Positions 22,831 through 32,170 are shown, counted from the first letter of the stretch. The stretch: DNA of 37,490 bases from an uncultured Candidatus Melainabacteria bacterium (GCA_934692295.1 CAKUTL010000012.1:1-37490), one strand, 5' to 3'. Made by a program: numbers and translations. Notes: generated by a model from the sequence alone, not told the origin.

Positions 22831-24069
22831 ATGTCTATAATATCAACGTACTTACCCCGAGTGAATTCCAAATGTTTTCGTACCGTAAATTCTGTGCGTA
22901 CAAGTTTGGGTATGCACCCTTTTACAGATGCAAAACTCCTTGTAAAAGACGAAAATATTGCGGTTTCGGAATTTTCAAAGGATATTGGTGTAAGAATTCC
23001 TGCAGATGCCAAAACTTATAATTATGTCAAAGTTGGGAAAAAATCAGATTGTGGTTTTTCCAGAGAAATAGTTTCTTTTTTTGATTCTCAAAAACGCTTA
23101 ATAGCAAGAATTTCCCAAGAAAATGGACTAAATGTAAAACAACGTTTGTATAGTTATAAAAGAAAAACCAGAATAATTAAAACAAAAGAATACAGTACCG
23201 CTAGATTGCCTGAAAATTTTAAGGTAAATAAATCTTTATGTAACAAAATTGGCGATTGGTTGAATGTATCTGTTGAAACACAGCTCAAATATAAAGTCAT
23301 AAATTGTATCAAAGATGGTAAAAAAGCATTACAATTATTGACCAAAAGGATTGATTATGACCCTAAAAATATGGATTTTGAGCATATTACGTTTACAAAA
23401 TATCCATTAAATTTGGGTTTTGGCAAAAAATCTGATAAACAAATTTTGAGTGCCAAAATCAGAAAAGGTCCTAAGGATGTAGAAATTTCTGAACTTAAAC
23501 AAACGGCTAATCTGGGTATTGATGAGGGTGATGAATTTTTAAAATATCGTATCCTTGATCCTCGAACGGCTGATGGTATGGAATATCTAACTTACAAATT
23601 TTTAAGGGATAAAAATTTGGACAAATTGTCTCTTCGAGTTTATCCTTTAGATTCTGATGTAGGAAAAAATTCTGCGGGATATTTTTCTGCAAGAAAGTCT
23701 CAAATTTGTTATAGTCCAGTTTTAGAAAATTATTATTCAGAAGATGTAGTCGCTGTTGTTGCACATGAAACAGAACATGCTTATCAGCATTCACTAATTG
23801 GACGAGTTGGTAAAGGTATAAATTCGTACGAATACGAGGCTTTGCGAGAATTTGGTCCAATTGAATATGGGGATAACAATTTTAGAAAATCTATTGAGTA
23901 CGCTATTGCAAGGGATGAGTATCCTTCGTATTCTTCGACAGAAGATTTATCAAATAATAGATTGTATCAAGAAAATTTGTTAGAAGTAGATGCTTTTGCA
24001 GTTGAAGAACCTGCCAAAAAAGCTTATACTAAAAATTGGAAAAATTTCGAATTTTTTGACCAATTTTAA
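22831..24069 (+). CDS. Putative HExxH zinc metalloprotease (412 aa)
   Basis: The first 230 residues are a Lys-rich region without a recognised fold and without signal peptide. The C-terminal third carries VVAHETEHAYQHSL with the zinc motif H312-E313-x-x-H316, and about 70 residues later LEVDAFAVEE with Glu385 in an E-x-D-A context, the expected third zinc ligand of a gluzincin. A YSP segment before the HExxH and ARKSQICYSP resemble the edge strand and helix of minimal metalloprotease cores. The overall family is not known to me. Target and location are unknown; the lack of a signal suggests cytoplasmic action or non-Sec export. A TATAAT promoter lies about 30 nt upstream; the ribosome site is weak. 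Confidence 0.7.
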   Translation: MSIISTYLPRVNSKCFRTVNSVRTSLGMHPFTDAKLLVKDENIAVSEFSKDIGVRIPADAKTYNYVKVGKKSDCGFSREIVSFFDSQKRLIARISQENGLNVKQRLYSYKRKTRIIKTKEYSTARLPENFKVNKSLCNKIGDWLNVSVETQLKYKVINCIKDGKKALQLLTKRIDYDPKNMDFEHITFTKYPLNLGFGKKSDKQILSAKIRKGPKDVEISELKQTANLGIDEGDEFLKYRILDPRTADGMEYLTYKFLRDKNLDKLSLRVYPLDSDVGKNSAGYFSARKSQICYSPVLENYYSEDVVAVVAHETEHAYQHSLIGRVGKGINSYEYEALREFGPIEYGDNNFRKSIEYAIARDEYPSYSSTEDLSNNRLYQENLLEVDAFAVEEPAKKAYTKNWKNFEFFDQF

Positions 24070-24165
24070 AATTTTTCAAAAAAAGTTTTTGAAATTTCAA
24101 AAATCTTGATTGTAGTACATGTTTGTCATACAATCAATTTGAGAAATAGCATTTAAGGAGAAATT

Positions 24166-25629
24166 ATGAACGAGCTGTTAAAAAAATCCGCTGTTGAACA
24201 GAGTAAAGCTCTGAAAAATAAAGAAATTTCTGCCGTAGAACTTACAACTTCCGCATTTGAAAGAATTGACGGAGTTGAAGGTAAAATTGGTGCATTTAAC
24301 TCTTTGACAAAAGATACTGCACTGGCTACAGCAAAAAAAGTTGATGAAAAAATCGCTAAAGGTGAAGAGTTACCACTTTTAGCTGGTGTACCTTTGGCAT
24401 TGAAAGATAATATGAACCTTGTTGGTTCTCGTACAACTGCGTCATCTAAAATTTTGGAAAACTTTGTATCTCCATTCAACGCAACTGTTACAGAAAAATT
24501 GTTAAATAACTTGGTTCCAATTGTTGGTAAAGCTAACTTGGATGAATTTGCAATGGGTTCTTCAAACGAAAACTCTGCATTTAATAAAGTTCACAACCCT
24601 TGGGATTTGAACAAAGTTCCTGGAGGTTCATCAGGTGGTTCTGCTGCCAGTGTTGCATCTTGCGAAGCTACTTTGGCACTTGGTTCTGATACAGGTGGTT
24701 CAATCCGTCTTCCTGCAAGTTTTTGCGGTATCGTTGGTATGAAACCTACTTATGGTAGAGTTTCACGTTATGGTTTGATAGCGTTTGCATCATCTCTTGA
24801 CCAAATCGGTCCATTTGCAAGAACTGTTGAAGATGCCGCTAACTTGTTAGAAGTAATTTCAGGTCATGACCCTAAAGATTCTACATCTTTAGATATGCCT
24901 GTTGAACATTATTCTCAAAGTTTGAATAATGACATAAAAGGTAAAAAAGTTGGTGTAATCAAAGAACTTATGGGCGAAGGAATTTCACCGGGTGTTCAAA
25001 AAGCTATTGAAAACGCAATTGAAACATATAAAAAATTAGGTTGTGAAATTGTTGAAATTTCATTGGATAAATTAAAATATTCAATCGGAATTTATTACAT
25101 TTTGGCTACGGCTGAATGTTCATCAAACCTTGCAAGATTTGATGGCGTTAGATATGGTTATAGACACCCAGATGCTAAAAATCTTCTTGAATTATACACA
25201 AAATCAAGAGCAGAAGGTTTTGGTCCAGAAGTTAAACGTCGTATAATGCTTGGTACATATGCATTGTCATCAGGTTATTATGATGCTTATTACAAAAAAG
25301 CTCAACAAATGAGAGCTTTGGTTACAGAAGAATTTAGGGAAGCATTTAAAAATGTAGATATTTTGATTTCGCCAACATGTCCAAACACAGCGTTTGAACT
25401 TGGTGCAAAATCTTCAGATCCGCTTGCAATGTATTTGACTGATATTGCAACTATTAGTTGTAACTTAGCAGGTCTTCCTGGTATCAGTGTTCCTGCTGGA
25501 TTTGATTCTACTGGTATGCCAATCGGTTTACAAATCCTTGCACCTCAGTTTGAGGAAGCAAGATTATTCAACTTTGCACATCGTTTTGAACAAGAAAATG
25601 ATTTCTATACAAAATTGGCGAATGTATAA
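24166..25629 (+). CDS. gatA: Glutamyl-tRNA(Gln) amidotransferase subunit A
   Basis: Amidase subunit of GatCAB, producing ammonia from glutamine to convert Glu-tRNA(Gln) or Asp-tRNA(Asn). It is 487 aa. The amidase-signature triad is visible as Lys80 (ALKDNMNL), Ser155 (PGGSSGGSAA) and Ser179 (SDTGGSIRLP), matching the family spacing. AAGGAG eight bases before the ATG sets the start. It is a single gene here; gatB and gatC are not adjacent, which is common outside Firmicutes. A strong terminator follows. Confidence 0.97.
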   Translation: MNELLKKSAVEQSKALKNKEISAVELTTSAFERIDGVEGKIGAFNSLTKDTALATAKKVDEKIAKGEELPLLAGVPLALKDNMNLVGSRTTASSKILENFVSPFNATVTEKLLNNLVPIVGKANLDEFAMGSSNENSAFNKVHNPWDLNKVPGGSSGGSAASVASCEATLALGSDTGGSIRLPASFCGIVGMKPTYGRVSRYGLIAFASSLDQIGPFARTVEDAANLLEVISGHDPKDSTSLDMPVEHYSQSLNNDIKGKKVGVIKELMGEGISPGVQKAIENAIETYKKLGCEIVEISLDKLKYSIGIYYILATAECSSNLARFDGVRYGYRHPDAKNLLELYTKSRAEGFGPEVKRRIMLGTYALSSGYYDAYYKKAQQMRALVTEEFREAFKNVDILISPTCPNTAFELGAKSSDPLAMYLTDIATISCNLAGLPGISVPAGFDSTGMPIGLQILAPQFEEARLFNFAHRFEQENDFYTKLANV

Positions 25630-25655
25630 TTGGACAATAAAATAATATAACTTAT

Positions 25656-25687
25656 AAAAAGGCAGGATGTAAATCCTGTCTTTTTTA
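25656..25687 (+). terminator. Intrinsic terminator of gatA
   Basis: 13-bp stem AAAAAGGCAGGAT against ATCCTGTCTTTTT (one G-U pair), loop GTAA, ending in a T run. Confidence 0.92.
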
Positions 25688-25689
25688 AT

Positions 25690-25830
25690 TTTTGACAGAG
25701 GAAAAGGAACAAGGGAATAAGGAAATAAGTTCTTTACGTTAATTATTTTTCCCTCCCCAAGGGTGGAGGGAGTAAGGAAGAGGGGTTGATTTGAACTTGT
25801 TTAGTTAGAGATTCTTTAGATAAAATTGTA
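25690..25830. repeat. Repeat fragments between gatA and pilin B
   Basis: GGAAAAGGAACAAGGGAATA followed by AGGAAATAAGTTCTTTACG and a CCTCCCC unit (about 25750-25790). The same order occurs at 28676-28765 and 7320-7400, so these neighbouring units travel together. Confidence 0.65.
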
Positions 25831-25843
25831 ATATTTCATCAAA

Positions 25844-25960
25844 AGTAACAAAATGTAAAGTACCTATGCAAATGTCTGAAACCCAGTTATAATGCCCTAT
25901 ATGATATGATATGATATGATATGAGGGGCAGTTTACCCAAAGTGCTAAAATCTTTATAAT
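25844..25960 (+). promoter_or_regulatory. Launch-module promoter of pilin B
   Basis: AAGTAACAAAATGTAA box (25844-25859), 28-nt gap, TATAAT (25888-25893), five ATATG units (25899-25923), second TATAAT (25955-25960) six bases before the ATG with TTTACC 17 bp upstream. There is no Shine-Dalgarno. Confidence 0.7.
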
Positions 25961-25966
25961 TTACTT

Positions 25967-26653
25967 ATGAAGATTTTAAAAAATAGAGCCTTTACACTTG
26001 CAGAAGTTCTTATCACTCTAGGTATCATTGGTGTTGTCGCTGCAATGACAATTCCGACATTGATGACTAAATATCAGAAACATGTTGCTCTTACTAGGTT
26101 AAAAAAGACTTATTCTCAATTAAATCAAGTCTTTAAATTGCTTAATGAAGAACAAGGTTTAGAGGTGATGGAGGGACTACCTAGGAATACTGTTCCAACT
26201 TATATATTGCCATATTACGCTGGTGCAAAATACTATCCTCCGAATTCTAACCATCGATTAGCTATGTGTTATAGTCCCAATCATTATTATTTAGGAGCAA
26301 AATCTAGTAATGCACAATACTCAACATTACCCGTAAGTGGGAGAAAAGGTGCTTGTGGCGGCTATATTTCAACTCCGTTTATGCCTTCTCATACCGCTTC
26401 TATTGAATTGGTAGATGGAACTTGTATTGGTTTTAATTATTTTGCATCTGAGGGAATTAGTATATTTGTGGATATAAATGGAAGTGCGAACCCTCCAAAT
26501 TGTTTGGGCAAGGATTTATTTTTCTTAAAAGTTGATTCAAATAGTTCAGCTGTTCTCCCTGTTGAGAAGTGGGGAATGTTTGATCAAACAAAATTTGGTG
26601 CATATAAAATTATAAATGATGGTTGGCGGTTTGCAAAAGATTATCCTTGGTAA
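25967..26653 (+). CDS. Type IV pilin-like (pseudopilin) protein B
   Basis: 228 aa. Same signal as pilin A (MKILKNRA before FTLAEVLITLGIIGVVAA, cleavage after Ala8, Glu5 kept), then MTIPTLMTKYQKH and a helical stalk RLKKTYSQLNQVFKLLNEEQ. The body is rich in Pro, Tyr, Asn and Gly with three or more Cys (AMCYSPN, GACGGYI, DGTCIGF, NPPNCLGK). The motif FVDINGSANPPNCLGKDLF sits near 164-185, matching the DING-PN-GKDLF block of pilins A and C. Beyond signal and motif the bodies share little. It is a stand-alone gene flanked by repeats. Confidence 0.85.
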   Translation: MKILKNRAFTLAEVLITLGIIGVVAAMTIPTLMTKYQKHVALTRLKKTYSQLNQVFKLLNEEQGLEVMEGLPRNTVPTYILPYYAGAKYYPPNSNHRLAMCYSPNHYYLGAKSSNAQYSTLPVSGRKGACGGYISTPFMPSHTASIELVDGTCIGFNYFASEGISIFVDINGSANPPNCLGKDLFFLKVDSNSSAVLPVEKWGMFDQTKFGAYKIINDGWRFAKDYPW

Positions 26654-27050
26654 ATTTATATTTTGATAGAATATGTTATGCGGGGCAACGTCCCAGAACA
26701 CTCTATAAATCTTAATCGTATTTGTCATACTGAGCGAAGCGAAGTATCTCAAACTGTTTTCGTTAAGGTTAACCCCTCACCTCAATCCTCTCCCCAAGGA
26801 GAGGAAGAAAAAGTATTAATCAGCCATACGGCACACAGTTTCACTCGATTCAACTATGTTTCGTCGGTTCAGCTAGCCAGGGCGAGGGTATAGTCATTGC
26901 GAACGAATGTGAAGCAATCCAGCTTATTTATGTTGTCGGCGTGGCAACGCCGACCTACAATCTTAGTATGACGAGCCGCCCTCGTACTGTCATTCCGAAT
27001 TTATTTCGGAATCTCTATCTGGTGCGTTCGGAATGACAGTACGATTTATT
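26654..27050. repeat. Repeat block after pilin B
   Basis: About 400 bp without a real gene. Units: a degraded GGGGCAACGTCCCAGAAC end of the hairpin element (26681-26700); TCATACTGAGCGAAGCGAAGTA (26724-26745); a CCTCACC..CTCTCC unit (26775-26805) whose right half is fused to a long GCCATACGGCACACAGTTTC..TTCAGCTAG palindromic segment (26823-26876); CAATGACG-type tail; GTCGGCGTGGCAACGCCGAC hairpin (26935-26954); and a short cloverleaf. Confidence 0.7.
26989..27037. repeat. Short form of the cloverleaf repeat
   Basis: GTCATTCCGAA..TTCGGAATCTCTA, then TCTGGTGCG, then TTCGGAATGAC. The second hairpin and TAGAGAT arm are missing; the ends now pair directly as an 11-bp inverted repeat. This looks like a deletion derivative. 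Confidence 0.65.
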
Positions 27051-27053
27051 TAT

Positions 27054-27069
27054 TATAACAAAATGTAAA
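27054..27069 (+). promoter_or_regulatory. TGTAA-type box upstream of the MORN-like gene
   Basis: TATAACAAAATGTAAA, differing from the pilin box in one base, 85 nt before the start at 27154. Confidence 0.5.
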
Positions 27070-27153
27070 GATTTCTTGTGTCTAAGAAATTAAAGTATTT
27101 GAAAATTCTTTATATATGTAGAGACTTTATATTTTTTTTAAGGAGTGCTTAAT

Positions 27154-28284
27154 ATGGCTAATTTTTTTGATATTTCAATCCCAAAAGGAATAACTACAAA
27201 TACTGTATCTTTGTCTAATAATGTAAAGCAACAGGAAAATACCTTTGATGTTGGAATTAAAGCAAATAGTGACAAAACATATTCTAAAATTGAACATTCA
27301 AATTCTCAACCTTTGAGTGAGGAACAAAAAGCAGAAAAACAAAAAGCTAATCAAAAACAACTAGATGAAATGGCAAAGATGAAACGAGCTGGAAAGACAA
27401 TTTCTTCAACTGTTTCAGGTGCTGGGGGTTCTACACTAACTATGTTAGAAACATACGACAAGAATGGAGAACTGAAAACGGTTCAAACAAAAAGAAGTGA
27501 TGGTTCAATTTCTTATACTGCTAATTATGATAATGGTAAACAAATAAGTGGAGAAGGATATTTTGAAGATGGAACTATAGCTTCGAAATCTGAGTTTAAA
27601 GATGGAAACCTTATAAAAGAAACATCCTATTCTTCAGATGGGAGTGGAAAAGTTGAATCTTCCACTAGCTATGAATATTTCCCTAATGGAAAATTGAAAT
27701 CAGAAGTGCGAGAACATCCTCTATTCCCTTCTAAAAAAGAGTATTATGAAAATGGTAATTTGAAATTTGAGCAAGATAGCTCGAATATTAATGAGTATGA
27801 TGAAACTGGTAAATTATTGAAAAAAACTTTTAAATCTCATATTGAAGAAGAACCTTCTTCTGTTACATATTATGAATATGATAAAGAAGGTCGAGAAGTA
27901 TCTTCTTCCGAATATTCAGAGGATGGCAAAACGTTAATTTCTAAGACTGAAACCCAATATACAGGTAATAAAACATGTACAATTGTTTACGATGCTTCTG
28001 GCAAGGAAAAATTTAGGACAGAAGAAGAAATAATGTCTGATGGTTCTATTATCCGAAGAGCAGATAATCAATTTTTATCAAGAACAAAAGTTGTTCATGA
28101 TGAAAAGTTAAATTCTGAAGAAACTTATGATTATACGGAGAATGGAGACCTAATAGCTTATTCAAAACCATATATAAATACCGAAGATGAAGGTGTAATT
28201 GATGATAAATACTATGACGCAAAAGGGAATGAAATTTCATATGATGAATATGTGACAATTGTAGAACGTTCTAGGGAAAAGTAA
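27154..28284 (+). CDS. YwqK/MORN-like repeat protein (376 aa)
   Basis: The start is the ATG at 27154: AAGGAG lies nine bases before it, while an in-frame GTG at 27145 abuts the ribosome site and is unlikely. No signal peptide. Residues 1-90 are polar and Lys/Gln-rich. From about 95 there are tandem 20-25-residue repeats of the MORN_2/YwqK type: YDKNGELKTVQTKRSDGS, NYDNGKQISGEGYFEDGT, FKDGNLIKETSYSSDGS, YFPNGKLKSE, YYENGNLKFEQ, YDETGKLLKK, then longer versions to about 350. Such repeats form beta-ribbon rods and occur in antitoxin-like and envelope proteins; function here is unknown. It has an upstream box like the pilins. Confidence 0.8.
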   Translation: MANFFDISIPKGITTNTVSLSNNVKQQENTFDVGIKANSDKTYSKIEHSNSQPLSEEQKAEKQKANQKQLDEMAKMKRAGKTISSTVSGAGGSTLTMLETYDKNGELKTVQTKRSDGSISYTANYDNGKQISGEGYFEDGTIASKSEFKDGNLIKETSYSSDGSGKVESSTSYEYFPNGKLKSEVREHPLFPSKKEYYENGNLKFEQDSSNINEYDETGKLLKKTFKSHIEEEPSSVTYYEYDKEGREVSSSEYSEDGKTLISKTETQYTGNKTCTIVYDASGKEKFRTEEEIMSDGSIIRRADNQFLSRTKVVHDEKLNSEETYDYTENGDLIAYSKPYINTEDEGVIDDKYYDAKGNEISYDEYVTIVERSREK

Positions 28285-28419
28285 ATACTTAGTTGCCTTA
28301 ATAATGTCGGTCACAAACATTTAAAGTAAGCTGGATTGCTTCGCATACGCTCGCAATGACTGGATTTGTTTAGCACAAGATACTTCGCTTCGCTCAGTAT
28401 GACGAGCCTCCATTGTACT

Positions 28420-28492
28420 GTCATTCCGAACTTATTTCGGAATCTCTAGCCGAACGCACTAGCTAGAGACCTTGAAACCAGTTCAGGGTGAC
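28420..28492. repeat. Compact 73-nt cloverleaf DNA repeat
   Basis: Same architecture and exact length as the 22032 copy. The outer pair is GTCAT/GTGAC (one wobble); hairpins are TCCGAA/TTCGGA and CTTGAA/TTCAGG; the inner stem ATCTCTA/TAGAGAC has one mismatch. Loop sequences differ from the 22032 copy while stems are mostly kept. Confidence 0.8.
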
Positions 28493-28504
28493 AACTTTGT
28501 CTAG

Positions 28505-28614
28505 GGGGTTCGGGGGCAAAGCCCCTGATGACTCGAGCCATTTAGTCATTCGTGTTTTTCTTTTTCGGTTCTGCTTTTTCTTTTTTCATCGAAATAAAAA
28601 AGAAAAAGTGAACA
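28505..28614 (-). repeat. 110-bp multi-hairpin element, copy 5
   Basis: Full-length, inverted. The last loop is TTT as in copy 1; GCAGAACC replaces GTAGAACC, which leaves one mismatch at the base of the long stem. Confidence 0.92.
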
Positions 28615-29183
28615 TAATAAATATCGGCGTGGCAACGCCGACCTACTTCGCTACTTCGTTATAAGTTGTTTAAAAGGGAAAAGGAACAGGGGAATAAGGA
28701 AATAAGTTCTTTACGTTAATTATTTTTCCCTCTCCGGGGGAGAGGGATTAAGGGAGAGGGGTTGATTTGTTTTCTAGGAAAAACCCTCTCTTGAAATTGT
28801 ATCTTTTCGCATTCTGCTCAAAGACAATTTCTCTCAACCTAAAGGTACGCAGTCTCACAAGGTTCAGCTTCGTTTTACCTGTTCGGCTAGTGTCTTCCCT
28901 TGGAGAGAGTCGTGTGCTATTGTCATTCCAACACAATAAAATTAGCTGGATTGCTCAGCATTGCAAATTTGTTTGGATAGAGATTCTTCGGGTAAATATG
29001 TAAGGTTTTATTTCCCTTTCAAGGGTTTAGCTCTCAGAATGACGTAACCGTAACGACCTTGTTTCCATGTTTCCCATTGTCCTTATACAACTTATAGACT
29101 TTTTCCCACATCGGTGTTATTGATTTTTTTTGTCTATGATATTATAATAAAAGCAATAAACATAAGGGAAAAAAGAAAGAGTA

Positions 29184-30533
29184 ATGGACGAGTCGAGTTT
29201 GGGTACGATTGTTATTAATTGGATTATAGTATTTTTACTATTACTTGTGAATGCTTTTTTTGTCGCTGCTGAGTTTGCTATTGTAAGAGCAAGAAAAGCT
29301 AAGATTGAGCAATTGACAAAAGATGGTAATGTAGATGCTAAGTTGGCACTAAAAGCATTGGAAGATATGAATTTCTTCATTGCAGCAGTTCAAGTTGGTG
29401 TAACTATTGCAAGTATCGGTATTGGTTGGTTTGGATCTCCAACTATCGAAAAAATGATGGCTCCATTGATAAATTATTTCCCTTCTGCACAGTCTTATCT
29501 TGTTCCTTTGACTGCTGTGGTTGCATTCGTTGTAATTACATTTTTACATGTTGTAGTCGGTGAACAAGTTCCAAAATGTATTGCTCTTCAATATCCAGAA
29601 AGAATTTCACTTTATGTTGCAAAGCCTATGGATTTGTTTATGACAATTTCAAAACCATTTGTATGGTGCTTGAATAAGGCTTGCAATTTGATTTTGCATG
29701 TTTTTAAAATTCCTGTAAGTTCAGCGAGGGTTGTTCATACTATTGAAGATTTAGACTTGCTTGTTGATACAAGTTATGATGAAGGGGTTTTAAACGAAAC
29801 TGAAAAAGATATGCTTCATAATATGTTCAAATTTTCTGATTTGACAGCTCGTGAAGTTATGATTCCTAGAACAGATATGATTTGTGTGCCAATCGATATG
29901 TCACTTGATGAATTAAACAAGATTGCAACAGAAAACCAATATACTAGATATCCTGTTTATGATGGTGATATTGACCATATTACAGGTTTGATTCACGTTA
30001 AGGATTTATACTCTTTGGCTATTAAAGACCAAGTTTGTCCGATAAAGGCTATTCAACGTAAGATTATGCTTGTTCCGGAAACAATTACGATGGATAATTT
30101 GGTTTTGGAATTTAAAAAGAACAAATCTCAAATGGCTGTTGTTGTCGATGAATTCGGTGGAACATCCGGTATTATTACCCTAGAAGACGTTTTGGAAGAA
30201 ATCTTTGGGGATGTTCAGGATGAATTTGATGAAGAAGCTGAAATTGATATTAAAGAAATTAAACCAAATCATTACCTTGTAAACGGTATGATGAGATTGG
30301 ATGAACTTGCTAGTTATTTCGATATTCCGCCGGAAAAACTTGAAGATGAAGATGTTGATACCATTGCAGGTATTGTTGTAAAAGAACTTGGCAGAATTGC
30401 AAATATTGATGATTTTGTAGAATATAGAGATTTTACATTTACAGTTAAAGAAGTTGACGGTGCTAGAATTACGAAGATTTTACTTGTTCACGAAGCTCCA
30501 AAAGTAGAAGAAAAACAAGAAGTTGAAAAATAA
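29184..30533 (+). CDS. CNNM/CBS-domain membrane protein (HlyC/CorC family)
   Basis: Inner-membrane protein of 449 aa, annotated in relatives as hemolysin-like or magnesium/cobalt efflux. Order: DUF21/CNNM transmembrane domain (about 10-185) with a first helix VINWIIVFLLLLVNAFFVAA, the motif AEFAIVRARKAK and GEQVPKCIALQYPERI; a pair of CBS domains (about 205-325: REVMIPRTDMICVPID and VVVDEFGGTSGIITLEDVLE); then a CorC/HlyC domain (about 345-435: YLVNGMMRLDELASYFDI, DVDTIAGIVV). Relatives act in Mg2+ efflux or as Na+/Mg2+ exchangers. Single gene; the ribosome site is a weak AAAGAAAGAG run. Confidence 0.93.
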   Translation: MDESSLGTIVINWIIVFLLLLVNAFFVAAEFAIVRARKAKIEQLTKDGNVDAKLALKALEDMNFFIAAVQVGVTIASIGIGWFGSPTIEKMMAPLINYFPSAQSYLVPLTAVVAFVVITFLHVVVGEQVPKCIALQYPERISLYVAKPMDLFMTISKPFVWCLNKACNLILHVFKIPVSSARVVHTIEDLDLLVDTSYDEGVLNETEKDMLHNMFKFSDLTAREVMIPRTDMICVPIDMSLDELNKIATENQYTRYPVYDGDIDHITGLIHVKDLYSLAIKDQVCPIKAIQRKIMLVPETITMDNLVLEFKKNKSQMAVVVDEFGGTSGIITLEDVLEEIFGDVQDEFDEEAEIDIKEIKPNHYLVNGMMRLDELASYFDIPPEKLEDEDVDTIAGIVVKELGRIANIDDFVEYRDFTFTVKEVDGARITKILLVHEAPKVEEKQEVEK

Positions 30534-30551
30534 TTAATTTTGTAATTAACA

Positions 30552-30589
30552 AAGAGAGCCATTTTTGCAATAGCAAAAATGGCTCTCTT
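30552..30589. terminator. Bidirectional terminator between the CNNM gene and hom
   Basis: Perfect 17-bp stem (AAGAGAGCCATTTTTGC and its complement) with a 4-nt AATA loop, placed between two convergent genes. U-rich on both exits (CAATTTAATTT and TTTGTTAATT). Confidence 0.85.
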
Positions 30590-30605
30590 CAATTTAATTT
30601 ATTTT

Positions 30606-31880
30606 TTACACTTGAACTCTAATTAAACTATTCACGCTTGTGATTGCAGGGTCATTGTTAAAAATATTTACTACATTTTGCATATCTTTTTCTTTGCAAA
30701 TTTCTGTAATAACAGTAATTTTTGCTGCATTGTCCCCTGCAACTTCCTTCTGCACAATACTTGCCAAACTTATATTGTGATCTTCGCACGCTTTACCGAT
30801 ACGCCCGATTACACCAAGACTGTTTTGTGCCGTAATTGATAAGTAATATTTGTTTTCTGTTTCTTCAACAGGAATCATTTCAGCGTTTTCGTGGTGGTTA
30901 CATCTCATCATTGGTAGCAAGTAATCAGTTTTCCCTATTTCAGAAGCTATTGCCAAAATATCGCCGACAACTGAACTTGCAGTTGGGAATTCTCCGGCTC
31001 CCGGACCTGACAATGTTACATCTCCAACCGGATGGCCTGTCAAGTTTACAGCGTTTGTTACGTAATCAATGTGTGCAAGTGATTTTGAAATTGGCACAAG
31101 CATTGGATGCACTCTTACATCGGCTTTGCCGTCTTCACTCAATTCTGCAGATGCGATAAGTTTAATTTTATAACCCATTTCGTTTGCAGCTTGCATATCG
31201 TCAGGGCTAATTTTTGTTATCCCTTCACGATAAACATTTTCAAATTTAATTCTTTTACCAAAAGCAATGGTTGCAAGGGTTGTAATCTTGTATGCCGCAT
31301 CAAACCCTTCAACATCACCTGTTGGATCAGCTTCGGCATAACCTAACTTTTGAGCTTCGTCCAAAACATCCGCATAAGATGCACCTTGAACATCCATTTT
31401 TGTTAAAATATAATTGGTTGTTCCATTAAGTATAGCTTTAATTTTAGAAATTTTATTCCCTGCCAAAATTGTTTTGATTGGCATAATTAGCGGAATACCA
31501 CCTGCAATTGCTGCTTCATAAAGAACAACTTTATTATTTGATTCTGCAAAGTTAAATAATTCTTCACCGTGTTTTGCAAGTAATTCTTTGTTTGCCGTAA
31601 CAATATGTTTTCCATTTTTAATAGCTGTTTTGATTAAGTCAAACGCTGGTTCTACACCGCCGACAAGTTCAGCTACAATCTGAATTTCAGGGTCGTTAAC
31701 AACTTCATACGCATTATCTGTGATAATACTTTCATCTAAACCCTCAATGTTACGTTTTTTGTTTTTGTTACGTACTGCAATCTTTACAACTTCAACATTT
31801 TTGAAGTTTTGAAGAGTTTTAAAAACTCCACTTCCTACTGTTCCTAGACCGATTAGCCCGATTTTAATTTTATTTTCCAT
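30606..31880 (-). CDS. hom: Homoserine dehydrogenase
   Basis: Reduces aspartate semialdehyde to homoserine in threonine/methionine synthesis. It is 424 aa. N-terminal NAD(P)-binding motif GLIGLGTVGSGVF; catalytic domain with VTANKELLAKHGEELF, YEAAIAGGIPLI, LNGTTNYILTKM, GYAEADPTGDVEGFDAAYK; C-terminal ACT domain (about 350-424: YYLSITAQNSLGVIGRIGKA) for threonine feedback. No aspartokinase fusion. No Shine-Dalgarno stands out before the ATG. The thrC gene is at the other end of the window. Confidence 0.97.
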   Translation of the reverse strand: MENKIKIGLIGLGTVGSGVFKTLQNFKNVEVVKIAVRNKNKKRNIEGLDESIITDNAYEVVNDPEIQIVAELVGGVEPAFDLIKTAIKNGKHIVTANKELLAKHGEELFNFAESNNKVVLYEAAIAGGIPLIMPIKTILAGNKISKIKAILNGTTNYILTKMDVQGASYADVLDEAQKLGYAEADPTGDVEGFDAAYKITTLATIAFGKRIKFENVYREGITKISPDDMQAANEMGYKIKLIASAELSEDGKADVRVHPMLVPISKSLAHIDYVTNAVNLTGHPVGDVTLSGPGAGEFPTASSVVGDILAIASEIGKTDYLLPMMRCNHHENAEMIPVEETENKYYLSITAQNSLGVIGRIGKACEDHNISLASIVQKEVAGDNAAKITVITEICKEKDMQNVVNIFNNDPAITSVNSLIRVQV

Positions 31881-31919
31881 AGATTGATTGTAGCATAAGA
31901 AATGCGATAAGGGAATAGG

Positions 31920-32035
31920 TTCGTTATAAGTCTATAGGTCAATAAGTTGATAAGTTGGTTACGAAAGGCTTTAAGGCACTAAGGTCTTTATGTTTGTCAT
32001 TATGTAGGTTGAGTTTTCTAACCCAACATTTAGCT
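31920..32035 (+). repeat. Left arm of the long inverted repeat around pilin C
   Basis: About 116 bp, from TTCGTTATAAGTCTATAGG to CCCAACATTTAGCT, nearly identical in reverse to 33581-33704 (few substitutions and one 8-bp CTATAGAC duplication in the right arm). Confidence 0.85.
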
Positions 32036-32170
32036 AACTAAACAAATTTGTAAATAGCTGAACATCGTTTCTTCTCCGAGGGACACTAGCTAAACCGACG
32101 AAACGAAGTTGAGTCGAGTGAAACTGCGTGCCGTATGGCTGAGGTTAGGAGAGGGTTTGATAATTACTCT

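Larger units (their letters stand above)
28285..29110. repeat. Repeat block between the MORN-like gene and the CNNM gene
   Basis: About 825 bp without a believable gene. Units from left: AGCTGGATTGCTTCGCATAC..CAATGACTG (28330-28362); GATACTTCGCTTCGCTCAGT..GACG (28379-28403); cloverleaf; hairpin element copy 5; TCGGCGTGGCAACGCCGACC (28623-28642); GGAAAAGGAACAGGGGAATA spacer; a CCTCTCC unit (28726-28763); a long segment around TTTTCGCATTCTGCTCAAAG (28803) related to 7433; AGCTGGATTGCT piece (28943); and a TTCTTCGGGTAAATATG..CTCAGAATGACG unit (28985-29043). ORFs at 28748-29003 on both strands fall in repeats. Confidence 0.7.

Noticed and set aside
22704..23012. Minus-strand ORF of 102 codons antisense to the metalloprotease start
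   Set aside because: No ribosome site, composition of a shadow frame, and it overlaps the better supported plus-strand gene and its promoter.
28748..29003. ORFs on both strands near 28.8 kb
   Set aside because: They fall in repeats related to 7433-7470 and have no ribosome sites.
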